Below are positions 8,609 through 17,282 of a DNA stretch of 64,000 bases, in pieces. How positions within the stretch are numbered: position 1 is the first letter of the stretch; every line of letters begins with the position of its first letter. The notes under the pieces are model-generated. The model was not told the origin of the DNA. It did not search any database and was given only the letters and a program-made list of their open reading frames with translations. Position numbers and translations under genes: made by a program. The DNA comes from CAYVLA01 sp964549615 [NCBI: uncultured Thermococci archaeon] (GTDB lineage: Archaea > CAYQAE01 > CAYVLA01): positions 22,892 to 86,891 of the forward strand of contig CAZJVP010000081.1 in assembly GCA_964549615.1 (NCBI GenBank), read 5' to 3'.

Positions 8609-8812
8609 CTTCGCACCCGCCCGTCACTGAGTCGAGCTTGCAGCATATTACTTTGTTTCCTTTTTTCTTTTCCAAAACGGCCGCGCGCTCTTCACGCTCT
8701 GCCTTCTCAGGGCAGGATCTGCGCCGGAAAGAATTTTATCCGTTAGGCTTGTCACCGAGTGGGATGTTCAACCCGGGGCGACTCGGATGGGTGTCCCGCG
8801 AGAGGGGACAGG
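8609..8812. promoter_or_regulatory. Divergent promoter region between the CoA-transferase and ADP-forming synthetase genes
   Basis: The minus strand has AGTAATAT (8645-8652) after an A-rich stretch that could act as BRE; this is about 40 nt from the TTG start. The plus strand has AATTTTATCC near 8735, giving a start of transcription near 8763 and a leader of about 50 nt with GAGGGGACAGG before ATG 8813. Confidence 0.45.
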
Positions 8813-10939
8813 ATGAAACTTGAGAGCCTGTTCGCGCCGAAATCCGTCGCCCTGATCGGCGCGAGCCGGGATCCAAACAAGGTTGGCCACAGGATCCTAA
8901 AGAACATCATTGACGGCGGGTTCGAGGGTGAGATCTACCCCATCAACCCTGAGGCGCAGGAGCTACTTGGTCGAAAGTGCTACGCGAACATAGGTGATGT
9001 TCCTGGTACTGTGGACCTAGCGATCATTTGCGTCCCAGCCCGGGTCGTTCCCTCGGTGGTTGAGGGATGCGGCAGGAAAGGCGTGAAATCGCTCATCGTC
9101 ATATCCGCCGGCTTCAGCGAGACGGGCAGGGATGGCACAACCCTCGAGAGGCAACTCGTCCAACTCTGCCGTAATTACGGCATGCGAATGCAAGGGCCCA
9201 ACTGCCTAGGTTTGGTTAGCGTCCGCGGCAAGCTGAATGCCTCCTTCGCCTCCACGAATCCGCCGGCGGGGAACGTGGCCTTCATATCGCAAAGCGGGGC
9301 GCTGGGAAGCACGATCCTGAACTGGGCCGCGCAGCACGATGCGGGATTCACCGCGTTCGTGAGTCTGGGAAACGAGGCCGACCTCGACGCTGCGGACTTC
9401 ATCGAGGCCATGGCAGAGGACGAGAAGACCAATGTCATCGCCCTCTACATAGAGGGCGTCAAGGACGGCGAGCGCTTCGTGAAGATCGCCAGCGGGATGA
9501 CGCAGAGGAAGCCGGTCGTAGCTCTCAAGGCCGGCACGACCGACGTTGGCATAAGGGCAGTCTCGTCCCATACGGGCTCGCTTGCCGGATCCGATGCAGC
9601 GTTTACCGCAGCATTTAGGAAGGCGGGCATCCTGCGCGTCAATACCCTGGACGAGCTGTTCAACCTGATACTCGCCTTCGAGGCCCAACCGCTGCCTGCG
9701 GGCAGGAACGTCGTGATAGTCACCAACGGGGGAGGACCTGGAATCCTCGCGGCAGATGCGTGCGAGAAGATGGGTCTGGAGCTACCGCTCCTGGAGCGCC
9801 CATTGCTCGAGAATATGGAAGCACAACTACCTCCACAGGCAAGCATACATAACCCCATCGACGTCCTGGGGGACGCCGACGAGAAACGGTACGGGCTTGC
9901 GTTGGAGGCTGCCCTAGCAAGCAAGAACGCGGATGCCATAATCGTGGTCCTGACACCCCAAGCGATGACTCCGCAAGAGAAGATCGCGGAGGCCGTCGTC
10001 CAAGCGTCCAAGAGGTCGCGGGGCAAGCCCATCCTGGCGGTTTTCATGGGGCTGGATGACCGCTCCGCTGCGATCCAGGGCTTGAGGAAGAACAACGTGC
10101 CCAACTACAACTACCCGGAGCAGGCCGCAGCCGTGTTGGGGTCGATGTGCGCATATGCAGAGATGCGCGCAAGGATTCGGGAAGAGCCTCCGCGATTTTT
10201 GGATGTCGATGACAGACTTGCCAGACAACTGATCGCGAGCGTGAGGAAGGAGGGCAGGGTAAACCTCACCACGGAGGAATCCATGAAGCTTGTGAGCATG
10301 TATCGAATTCCAGTCCCCATGGCCGCACTGGCCCGAAGCCGCGAAGAGGCCGCACGAATCGCCGACAGTATAGGATATCCGATCGTGCTGAAGATCGTCT
10401 CGCCCGAGATAGTTCACAAGACCGACCTAGGCGGCGTTGTGCTCGACATAAGGAACCGCGAGGAACTCGAGAGGAACTACGACCTGGTCCTCCAGAGGAT
10501 GAGCGTCGCGATGCCCGAGGCTACCATACGCGGAGTCCTCGTACAGAGGATGTACCCGTCGGCAAGGGAGGTTATAATCGGGGGGATTCGGGATCCCCAG
10601 TTCGGTCCCTTGTTCATGTTCGGCCTGGGGGGGATCTACGTGAATTTCCTTCGTGACGTGTCCTACGGCCTCTCGCCCCTGACCAGGACGGAAGCTATCA
10701 GAATGATTCAGGAGACCAAGGCGTATGCGCTCCTGAGGGGAGTCAGGGGGCAGCCTCCATCCGACATCGAGTCGGTGGTCGACGTCATGCTCAGGCTTTC
10801 GAACCTGATGACAAGCATCGAGGACGTAGTGGAAATGGAGATAAACCCGCTCTTCGCATACGAGAAGGGATGCTTGGCGGTTGATGTCAGGGTGACGATT
10901 TCACGCAAGGACGCGAAGGGAGGAGAGGAAGGAGGATGA
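8813..10939 (+). CDS. acdAB: Acyl/acetyl-CoA synthetase (ADP-forming), fused alpha and beta subunits
   Basis: About 708 residues. It converts acyl-CoA, ADP and phosphate to acid, CoA and ATP, the main archaeal route for energy from acetyl-CoA. The N-terminal CoA-binding fold begins FAPKSVALIGASRDPNKVG. Succinyl-CoA ligase-like domains carry the phospho-relay SHTGSLAGSDAAF (His about 252). The C-terminal ATP-grasp part starts near residue 490 (YPIVLKIVSPEIVHKTDLGG) and ends EMEINPLFAYEKG. The start is ATG 8813, with GAGG 8-11 nt upstream; the open frame extends back to 8759 without conserved sequence. It is translationally coupled to the next gene through ATGA at 10936. Confidence 0.9.
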   Translation: MKLESLFAPKSVALIGASRDPNKVGHRILKNIIDGGFEGEIYPINPEAQELLGRKCYANIGDVPGTVDLAIICVPARVVPSVVEGCGRKGVKSLIVISAGFSETGRDGTTLERQLVQLCRNYGMRMQGPNCLGLVSVRGKLNASFASTNPPAGNVAFISQSGALGSTILNWAAQHDAGFTAFVSLGNEADLDAADFIEAMAEDEKTNVIALYIEGVKDGERFVKIASGMTQRKPVVALKAGTTDVGIRAVSSHTGSLAGSDAAFTAAFRKAGILRVNTLDELFNLILAFEAQPLPAGRNVVIVTNGGGPGILAADACEKMGLELPLLERPLLENMEAQLPPQASIHNPIDVLGDADEKRYGLALEAALASKNADAIIVVLTPQAMTPQEKIAEAVVQASKRSRGKPILAVFMGLDDRSAAIQGLRKNNVPNYNYPEQAAAVLGSMCAYAEMRARIREEPPRFLDVDDRLARQLIASVRKEGRVNLTTEESMKLVSMYRIPVPMAALARSREEAARIADSIGYPIVLKIVSPEIVHKTDLGGVVLDIRNREELERNYDLVLQRMSVAMPEATIRGVLVQRMYPSAREVIIGGIRDPQFGPLFMFGLGGIYVNFLRDVSYGLSPLTRTEAIRMIQETKAYALLRGVRGQPPSDIESVVDVMLRLSNLMTSIEDVVEMEINPLFAYEKGCLAVDVRVTISRKDAKGGEEGG

Positions 10940-11997
10940 AGAGCATCTACGTGATCTCCACTGGAACGCTGGCCGGGAAGAGCCTTACGGTGCTTTTCCT
11001 TGCCTTGAAAGCAAGGTCCAACGGTAAGAAGGTCGGCTACTTCAAACCCATAGGCATAGGGTCATCGCTGGACGCACGAGGCAACCTGGTTGACGAGGAC
11101 GCCGAAACGATGAGGAAGATCCTGGATTTGGAGGAGAGACCCGAACTTATCTGCCCCGTCACGATACCGAGAGGGGAGTTTCTGGAGAAATACCCCGCCA
11201 CGGCTGCCCGCGACTTGGCGGAGAGAATCATGGCCTCTTACAAGGCGCTGTGTGAAGGGAAGGATCTCGTATTCATCGAGGGGCCCGACCGGCTGTGGAC
11301 CGGATCCTTCGCCGGCCTGCCAGCCCCTAGGGTTGCAGCCATGCTTGGTGCCGGCATGCTCTTGGTCTCGCCCTGCCAAGACGACCCCGCCGTGGACGAC
11401 TTGATTCACGCGCACGACTACTGCGAGCAGAACGGAGCCATCGTCACCGGGGCTTTGCTGACGCGCATGTCTCCCGAGAGGATGGAAACGACGAAGAGGG
11501 TCATCGTTCCGTTCCTAGAAGCCCGAGGCGTAAGGGTGCTCGGCACGGTCCCGGAGGAACGAAAGCTTGCCGCGCTGACGGTGAGGGACATCCACGAGGC
11601 CATCGACGGAAAGGTCCTCGCTGGCAAGGACGGAATGGATAAGATGATTCAGAACTACCTCGTGGGCGCGATGACGATGGAAAGTGCGATGAAGTACTTC
11701 AGAAGGGCAGAGGACGAACTGGTGATAACCGGCGGCGACCGGACCGACATAATACTTGCCGCTATGGAGGCCGGGGCAGCCGCGATCGTTCTAACCGGCA
11801 ATCTCCATCCCAGCATCAAGATCCTGCCCCGGGCGGACGACATGGCGATACCGATCATACTCGTTCCGCACGACACCTTCACCACGCTTGCACTGGTTCA
11901 GAAGACCATCGGAAAGATCAAGCCGGGAGATGAGAGGCGGATCGCGTTAGCGACGGACCTTTTCGAGCGCAACGTGAGATGGAACGAGATACTTTGA
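10936..11997 (+). CDS. BioD-like P-loop/DRTGG domain protein (phosphotransacetylase N-terminal-like)
   Basis: 353 residues. The N-terminus MKSIYVISTGTLAGKSLT has a dethiobiotin-synthetase-type P-loop (GTLAGKS), and the middle keeps LVFIEGPDR. The C-terminal third is a DRTGG-type domain (DELVITGGDRTDIILAAMEAGAAAIVL, DMAIPIILVPHDTFTT). This is the architecture of the N-terminal half of long phosphate acetyltransferases without the catalytic half. Such proteins often sit beside ADP-forming acetyl-CoA synthetases, and a regulatory or nucleotide-sensing role is inferred. It overlaps the upstream gene by 4 nt, so both are surely co-expressed. Confidence 0.8.
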   Translation: MKSIYVISTGTLAGKSLTVLFLALKARSNGKKVGYFKPIGIGSSLDARGNLVDEDAETMRKILDLEERPELICPVTIPRGEFLEKYPATAARDLAERIMASYKALCEGKDLVFIEGPDRLWTGSFAGLPAPRVAAMLGAGMLLVSPCQDDPAVDDLIHAHDYCEQNGAIVTGALLTRMSPERMETTKRVIVPFLEARGVRVLGTVPEERKLAALTVRDIHEAIDGKVLAGKDGMDKMIQNYLVGAMTMESAMKYFRRAEDELVITGGDRTDIILAAMEAGAAAIVLTGNLHPSIKILPRADDMAIPIILVPHDTFTTLALVQKTIGKIKPGDERRIALATDLFERNVRWNEIL

Positions 11998-12103
11998 AGC
12001 AGGTCCCACGCGGGTCCACCGGCTGCTGGCACCCTTGGCCCCATGGTCCGGACAATCGAAGTGAGTCCAAGCAGAAGGGTCGGCGGCCAGTAAGGTGTGG
12101 CAA

Positions 12104-12110
12104 TATTTAT
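12104..12110 (+). promoter_or_regulatory. TATA box for the GMP synthase-like gene
   Basis: TATTTAT is centred 31 nt before ATG 12138, which supports that start and a leader of only a few nucleotides. Confidence 0.55.
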
Positions 12111-12137
12111 CATACGGGGAGGGACGCGACGAGACCC

Positions 12138-13103
12138 ATGGAGATCAAGGAGATCACCCTAAAGGAGCTGAGGCCCAAGCAGTTCATCTCCGAGAAAGTC
12201 GAGGAAATCAGATCGATCGTCGGCAACGCCTCGGCGATCAACGCGCTGTCCGGCGGCGTCGATTCGTCTGTCGTGACCATGCTTGGGCACAAGGCACTGG
12301 GAGACAGGCTCCACACATACTTCATCGACTCCGGCCTCATGCGTCAGGATGAACCTGAAAGGGTCGTGCGACTCTTCTCCCGTCTTGGCGTGAAGGTCCA
12401 GCTGGTGGATGCGAGCAGTGACTTCTTCGAAGCGCTCAAAGGGCTGACCGACCCGGAGCAGAAGAGGGAAGCCATAACGCAGACGTTCTACAGAAAAGTC
12501 TTCGGGCGGATCGTCAGGGAGAGCGGATCGCGCTTTCTGCTTCAGGGAACGAACTACACGGATGTGGAGGAAACCGTTGCCGGCATCAAACGCCAGCACA
12601 ACATTCTCGCTCAACTCGGGATCGACACGGAGAGGGAATACGGATACACCGTCGTCGAACCGCTGATCCAGCTCAGGAAGACCGCGGTCAGAAGGATTGC
12701 TAGATCGCTTGGACTGCCAGCGGAGATCTACAAGAGGCCGCCTTTTCCCGGGCCAGCGTTGGCTGCGCGAGTGATAGGCGAGGTCACGCCCGAAAGGATC
12801 GCGATCGTCAGGAAAGCCACGAGCATCGTCGAACGCGAGCTCGCACGGACCAAAGCATTCCAGTACCTTGCCATCTTGCACGAAGACAAGGTCACGGGCG
12901 TGCGCGGGGGAAAGAGAGACTTCGGGCTGCAGATCGAGGTGAGATGCTGGAACAGCAGGGATGCCAAGGTCGCATCCCCGACGAATCTGCCCTTCAGGGT
13001 TCTTGAGAGGCTTGCTCACAGGATAACCTCGGAGGTTCCAGGCGTCGTCAGCGTCACGTACAACGTAACCAGGAAGCCGCCCTCGACCATAGAAGCGGTG
13101 TAA
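12138..13103 (+). CDS. GMP synthase subunit B-like PP-loop ATPase
   Basis: About 321 residues. The PP-loop ALSGGVDSSV lies at residues 36-45, with FIDSGLMRQDE after it, then RPPFPGPALAARVIGEVTPER and a C-terminal PPSTIEAV. This matches the ATP-pyrophosphatase plus dimerisation domains of GuaA. Two XMP-site motifs differ from true GuaA: IKRQHNI replaces IKSHHNV, and the region after KRDFG is not the usual RKYDW-V-SLR. A paralogous family of GuaA-C-like ATPases with these features is known to me only as uncharacterised. It may be the archaeal GMP synthase subunit or act on another substrate. No GATase partner (GuaAa) is adjacent. Confidence 0.7.
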   Translation: MEIKEITLKELRPKQFISEKVEEIRSIVGNASAINALSGGVDSSVVTMLGHKALGDRLHTYFIDSGLMRQDEPERVVRLFSRLGVKVQLVDASSDFFEALKGLTDPEQKREAITQTFYRKVFGRIVRESGSRFLLQGTNYTDVEETVAGIKRQHNILAQLGIDTEREYGYTVVEPLIQLRKTAVRRIARSLGLPAEIYKRPPFPGPALAARVIGEVTPERIAIVRKATSIVERELARTKAFQYLAILHEDKVTGVRGGKRDFGLQIEVRCWNSRDAKVASPTNLPFRVLERLAHRITSEVPGVVSVTYNVTRKPPSTIEAV

Positions 13104-13227
13104 CGGCGGTCCTGGTTCTTGACACGGTCGATGCTCCAGGCCGGCGGATGGGAATGGATGACGCGAAGAACGACGCTCCCTTTTGCTCAGGTCCCGGACG
13201 GTGGAGTGCGATGTGCGCCGCCCACGG

Positions 13228-15261
13228 ATGATCCGGCGTAAAGCCGAGTTGCAGGCAACCCGACAAGTCAGTGGTAAGAACATCTTTCAGCCACATCGGG
13301 ACGCCGCGTCCGTGCCACGCAAGAAGCCGCTACCGAGGAAGTACGCGTTCTTCGGACTGCACTTCGACCTTCACCCCAGGAAGGACGATACGCAGCTCGG
13401 GGAGCACCTGACCGAGGACATGGTCACCAACCTGCTAGAGAAAGTAAAGCCGGACTATGTTCAGTACGACTGCAAGGGCCACGCCGGGTACGCAGGGTAT
13501 CCGACCAAGGTCGGTTTCCCGTCCCCCGGAATAGTCAAGGACTCGTTGGCGATATGGCGGAAAGCGACCAGAAAGTTTGGCGTCGGTCTTTATGTCCACT
13601 ACTCCGGGGTCTGGGATTCGGCAGCGATCGAAAACCATCCAGACTGGGCACGGATCGATGCGGATGGGAACCCAGATAAGGACTCGACCAGCACCTTTGG
13701 GCCCTACTGCGAAAGGTTGCTCATACCGCAGCTGAAGGAAGCCATCGACGCCTACGATCTCGACGGCGTATGGGTCGATGGAGATTGCTGGGCTGTCAAG
13801 CCAGACTTCAGTCCGACCGCGGTGGAGGCTTTCACCCAAGCGACCGGCATCGAGGCGATCCCGCGAAAGGCTGGGGACCCGCACTGGAAGGAGTTCCTAG
13901 AGTTCCAGAGAGAGGCCTTTAGGCAGTACGTGAGAAGGTACGTCCAAGCCCTTCACCAACACAAGCCGGGTTTCCAAGTCGCAAGCAACTGGATGTTCTC
14001 CAGCTTTGCCCCCGAGCCGATCACCATCCCAGTGGACTACATCTCCGGTGATTACTCGGCCGGGGACTCTGTGAATACCGCGCGCCTCGAGGCACGGTAC
14101 ATGGCCTCGACGGGAATGCCGTGGGACCTAATGGCATGGGGATTCAACAGGGGCAGGGATTCCGGCTGGTCGCTGAAGACGGCGATCCAGCTCAAACAGG
14201 AGGCCTCCGTTGTCCTATCCCAGGGCGGAGGCTTCCAGATCTATTACAACCCCACCCGGGCCGGCTGGATCGATGGCTGGATGATCAAGATCATGGCCGA
14301 GGTCGCACGATTCTGCAGAGAGCGCCAAGCGTTTTCGCACAGGACGCGGACGGTGCCTCAGGTCGCGTTGCTCCTTTCCGAGACGAGCATCCACGACAAG
14401 ACGGATCGGCTCTTCGGTGGCTGGGGCGATCTTACGAGGCCGGTTGAGGGAATGCTGCACGCTCTCCTCGAGCTGCACTATTCCGTCGACATACAGGCGG
14501 AACACCAGCTTGCAGCTGCCCTTGGGAGGTATCCGCTCATCGTGATCCCGGAGTGCCACCTCATTCCTGACGATCTTCGTGAGGCCCTGATCCGGCGCGC
14601 GCAGCGTGGCGGGTCGCTCTTGCTCGTCGGAGCCGAGGCGGCACGCGCATTCGGGGACGTTCTGGGCGTGAAGATGGCCGGAGAGCCCGCGAATGCACAG
14701 GCGATGTATCTGCAAGGCGGAGACGATCTCGCCTGGCTGGGCGGGACGTGGCAGGAGGTCGAGCCGACGACAGCCCAATGGGTCGGGAGGGCCTACAGGT
14801 CCTCCGATACGAGACAGGACCCGTCGTGTGCTGCAACCGTCGGGCGACTTGGAAAGGGAATGGTGGGAGCGATATATGGGCCGTTCGGGACCGTCTTCCG
14901 TGGCTTCCATAATCCCGTGGCCAGACGATTCCTCGGAGACATAATGAAACGGCTCTTTCCCAGACCTGCGTTGACTGTGGAGGCACCGCCATGCGTGGAT
15001 GTGGCCTTGAGGAAGAAACGCGGCGATTTGCTCGTCCAGATGGTCAATGCCTCGGGAATGCAGGTCGCCTCGGACTACCCGATAATAGACTACATACCGC
15101 CCGTGTCGAACCTAGTCATTGAGCTTGCGATTGGCAAAAGGCCTTCACGCGTGTGTCTTGAGCCAGGGCATGAAAGCGTCCGGGCGAACTGGTCGCGCGG
15201 GCGACTTCGCGTCAGAGTCCGGTCGCTGGATATACACTCGATCCTAGTTGTCTCTACGTAG
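13228..15261 (+). CDS. Putative glycoside hydrolase (GHL6-like TIM barrel with GATase-like domain)
   Basis: About 677 residues. The barrel begins FGLHFDLHP and continues YVQYDCKGHAGYAGYPTKVG, GVGLYVHYSGVWDSAAIENH, TFGPYCERLLIPQLKEAI and DLDGVWVDGDCWA. I recognise this as hypothetical glycosyl hydrolase family 6, related to alpha-L-fucosidases and GH42. Residues from about 370 form a beta-galactosidase trimerisation/class I GATase-like domain, followed by a C-terminal beta domain. No signal peptide is evident. The start is uncertain: TTG 13183, ATG 13228 and GTG 13312 are all possible, with conserved sequence only from about 13340. The substrate is unknown. Confidence 0.7.
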   Translation: MIRRKAELQATRQVSGKNIFQPHRDAASVPRKKPLPRKYAFFGLHFDLHPRKDDTQLGEHLTEDMVTNLLEKVKPDYVQYDCKGHAGYAGYPTKVGFPSPGIVKDSLAIWRKATRKFGVGLYVHYSGVWDSAAIENHPDWARIDADGNPDKDSTSTFGPYCERLLIPQLKEAIDAYDLDGVWVDGDCWAVKPDFSPTAVEAFTQATGIEAIPRKAGDPHWKEFLEFQREAFRQYVRRYVQALHQHKPGFQVASNWMFSSFAPEPITIPVDYISGDYSAGDSVNTARLEARYMASTGMPWDLMAWGFNRGRDSGWSLKTAIQLKQEASVVLSQGGGFQIYYNPTRAGWIDGWMIKIMAEVARFCRERQAFSHRTRTVPQVALLLSETSIHDKTDRLFGGWGDLTRPVEGMLHALLELHYSVDIQAEHQLAAALGRYPLIVIPECHLIPDDLREALIRRAQRGGSLLLVGAEAARAFGDVLGVKMAGEPANAQAMYLQGGDDLAWLGGTWQEVEPTTAQWVGRAYRSSDTRQDPSCAATVGRLGKGMVGAIYGPFGTVFRGFHNPVARRFLGDIMKRLFPRPALTVEAPPCVDVALRKKRGDLLVQMVNASGMQVASDYPIIDYIPPVSNLVIELAIGKRPSRVCLEPGHESVRANWSRGRLRVRVRSLDIHSILVVST

Positions 15262-15402
15262 GCATCAAGAGCCGTCCATGCGCCGGGATTCGCGAACGAA
15301 GAAGACTCCGGCGCGACTACGACAAGGATGCCTCCCAGCCAAGGCCGCCGCCATGGGGAAAAACGGTTAAGATGTCACCGGTTCCGAAGGGCGGCGGTGC
15401 AG

Positions 15403-16659
15403 ATGAGGTCGTGGCTCGTTCGACTAGCTGTGGCAGTGGTCCTGTCGATGAGCGCCGAAGCCAGCGTGGGTGCCGATCCAGTGAGGATCCTGGGCATGGG
15501 CACCCTACTTCCGGCGGACACCCCCGTCTACCACTGGTGCAGCGATGATCCGCTCATGGCCCTGACCATCATTCCCACCAGGCTAGGGGCGATAAGCTAC
15601 GAGCCCGAGGATGCGAAGAGGCTGATAAGGCTGTACTTCCCCAGGAAGCTAGACAGATCGACGGTCGATCTCCTCCTCTTCTCAGCTGGAGACGTCGTGC
15701 ATTTCACGAGTTCCCAGATCGCCGCCATGACCTCGAGCGTCAAACAAGGTGTTGCCGCGATGGCAGACTGCGGGGGCACGAGCGCGATCCTTCAGTACAT
15801 AGAGTCGTGGGTTGCCTCTGGGATCGACGAGATCTTCCCCAACGACGTTTCTGCGGTGCTTTCCGCGCGCTACGGGTTCTTCACGGGCACCTACCCCGGG
15901 TATTTCCTCAGGGGCATCCCGTACACCCTGAGAATACGAGAGGACGTTCCAAACAATCCTTTTTCCCCGTTCCTCGCAGTCGGGATCGAGCGCGTCCACG
16001 GGTTCGCACCCAGGAACGTTATCCCCAAGCCCGGCTCCGCGATCCTGGCCGACATGATTGGAGAGCAGGGCTTCCTGAAGGACGGGCCGCCATTTTCAGT
16101 TGCGTGGATGTACGAAGATGGTCGAACCCTCGTCGTCTCTGAGTGGTTGGGTCACCCCTTCTGGGGAGACTACGCCTCCGACATACACCAGTCGGAGAAC
16201 CGCTACGGCCATGAGATGTTCCTCAACCTCGTACTCTACCTCGTCGGAAGGCCCATCTCGCAGGACATCGTCGAGATGCATCGCGCAAACCGGGATAGGG
16301 AGGAGATGCGGTTCTTGAGGGACAACGTCCTCTCCGCAATCGATTTCGCGGCCAACTTCGGGGCCAACGTCCGGATGGCCGAGAACGAACTCGCCGACGT
16401 GGACGGGCTGATGAAGGAGGCAGATGCTTTGTATCTGGAGGGCGAGTTCGGCCGAAGCTCGGAGACCGTCAGTTCGTGCATCGACAGACTGCGAGGTCTT
16501 TTCGAAAAGTCGCTTTCGCTGAAGGATAGGGCCCTCGCATCTCTCTACATGTCCGAATGGCTCGCGATCACGGGCACGCTTGTGATCTGCGGTCTGGTGT
16601 TGTACGAGATGATGGTGAGAAGAAGGATCTACAAAGTGGTCCAGACGACGAGGACCTAG
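15403..16659 (+). CDS. Exported, C-terminally anchored protein of unknown function (paralogue B)
   Basis: About 418 residues with a signal peptide (RSWLVRLAVAVVLSMSAEAS) and a C-terminal membrane helix (LAITGTLVICGLVLYEMMV) followed by RRRIYKVVQTTR. It is paralogous to the gene ending at 131: both share the DP-LF/DPLM region after the signal, the R-LYFPRK/R-LYYPRS segment, the PF-A-G-E-V--G region and the tail. The segment FSVAWMYEDGRTLVVSEWLG and HEMFLNLVLYLVG resembles GATase-like beta-strand/helix elements, but catalytic residues are not clear. A helical hairpin (DVDGLMKEADALYLEGEFG) precedes the membrane helix. ATG 15403 is chosen for the signal peptide. Confidence 0.6.
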   Translation: MRSWLVRLAVAVVLSMSAEASVGADPVRILGMGTLLPADTPVYHWCSDDPLMALTIIPTRLGAISYEPEDAKRLIRLYFPRKLDRSTVDLLLFSAGDVVHFTSSQIAAMTSSVKQGVAAMADCGGTSAILQYIESWVASGIDEIFPNDVSAVLSARYGFFTGTYPGYFLRGIPYTLRIREDVPNNPFSPFLAVGIERVHGFAPRNVIPKPGSAILADMIGEQGFLKDGPPFSVAWMYEDGRTLVVSEWLGHPFWGDYASDIHQSENRYGHEMFLNLVLYLVGRPISQDIVEMHRANRDREEMRFLRDNVLSAIDFAANFGANVRMAENELADVDGLMKEADALYLEGEFGRSSETVSSCIDRLRGLFEKSLSLKDRALASLYMSEWLAITGTLVICGLVLYEMMVRRRIYKVVQTTRT

Positions 16660-16840
16660 CTCGTGTAGGCTGGGCCCAACGCCCCGGTGGGCCTTGGACC
16701 GTCCAGCAGGGAGCTCCCATGGCCCGGCCCAAAAAAGCAACCGCGGGGACCCAAGGCTTGATCGGCAGCGTGGCAATAGCGCGCAATGAAGGACCGGTAC
16801 TGGACACACTTTTCTTCTCGCTTGGCGAGACTGGGCCGGT

Positions 16841-17200
16841 GTGAATTTGGACAAGAAGGATGTCCTCAAAGCGCTCCAGAAGGTCTATGATCCGGAACAC
16901 CCGATCTCCGTGCTCGATCTGAAGATCGTCAGCGAAGATGATATCAGGATGCTGCCGGGCCGAATAGAGCTTGAGTTCTCGCCCACCACGCCCTTCTGCC
17001 CGATGGGCGGCGCGATCGGGGTCGTGATCAAGTACGCTCTTGAGAAGCAGCTTGGGGTCCCCGTGGACGTCAAGGTCAAGCCCGGCACGCACGTCCAAGA
17101 GAAAACCCTCAACGAGACGCTGAGCGATCCTGCCAAGTACGAGGCAGCACGAAAGAGGTTCGAAGAGCTGGGCATCATGGACCAGTGTATCCAGAGCTAG
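16841..17200 (+). CDS. MIP18/DUF59 family iron-sulfur assembly protein
   Basis: 119 residues from GTG 16841. DVLKALQKVYDPEHPISVLDLKIV is the MIP18 signature (SufT/CIAO2-like N-terminal helix and first strand), and TTPFCPMGG holds the single conserved Cys. The C-terminal helix extends to 119 residues, slightly longer than the minimal domain. Members help mature Fe-S proteins and may bind a labile cluster or iron; the exact partner is not visible. The neighbouring genes are unrelated, so it is probably transcribed alone. Confidence 0.85.
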   Translation: MNLDKKDVLKALQKVYDPEHPISVLDLKIVSEDDIRMLPGRIELEFSPTTPFCPMGGAIGVVIKYALEKQLGVPVDVKVKPGTHVQEKTLNETLSDPAKYEAARKRFEELGIMDQCIQS

Positions 17201-17282
17201 GATCGGCTGGGTGCGCAACCTGCGAGTACGAAACCTAGGCGCTCGACATGTTTCCACCTGCTGCCGCGCAGTTGGTGTAAGA

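Noticed and set aside
8813-10939. Acetyl-CoA synthetase (AMP-forming) or succinyl-CoA ligase
   Set aside because: The domain order and the SHTG-LAG phospho-relay motif fit the fused ADP-forming acyl-CoA synthetase family instead.
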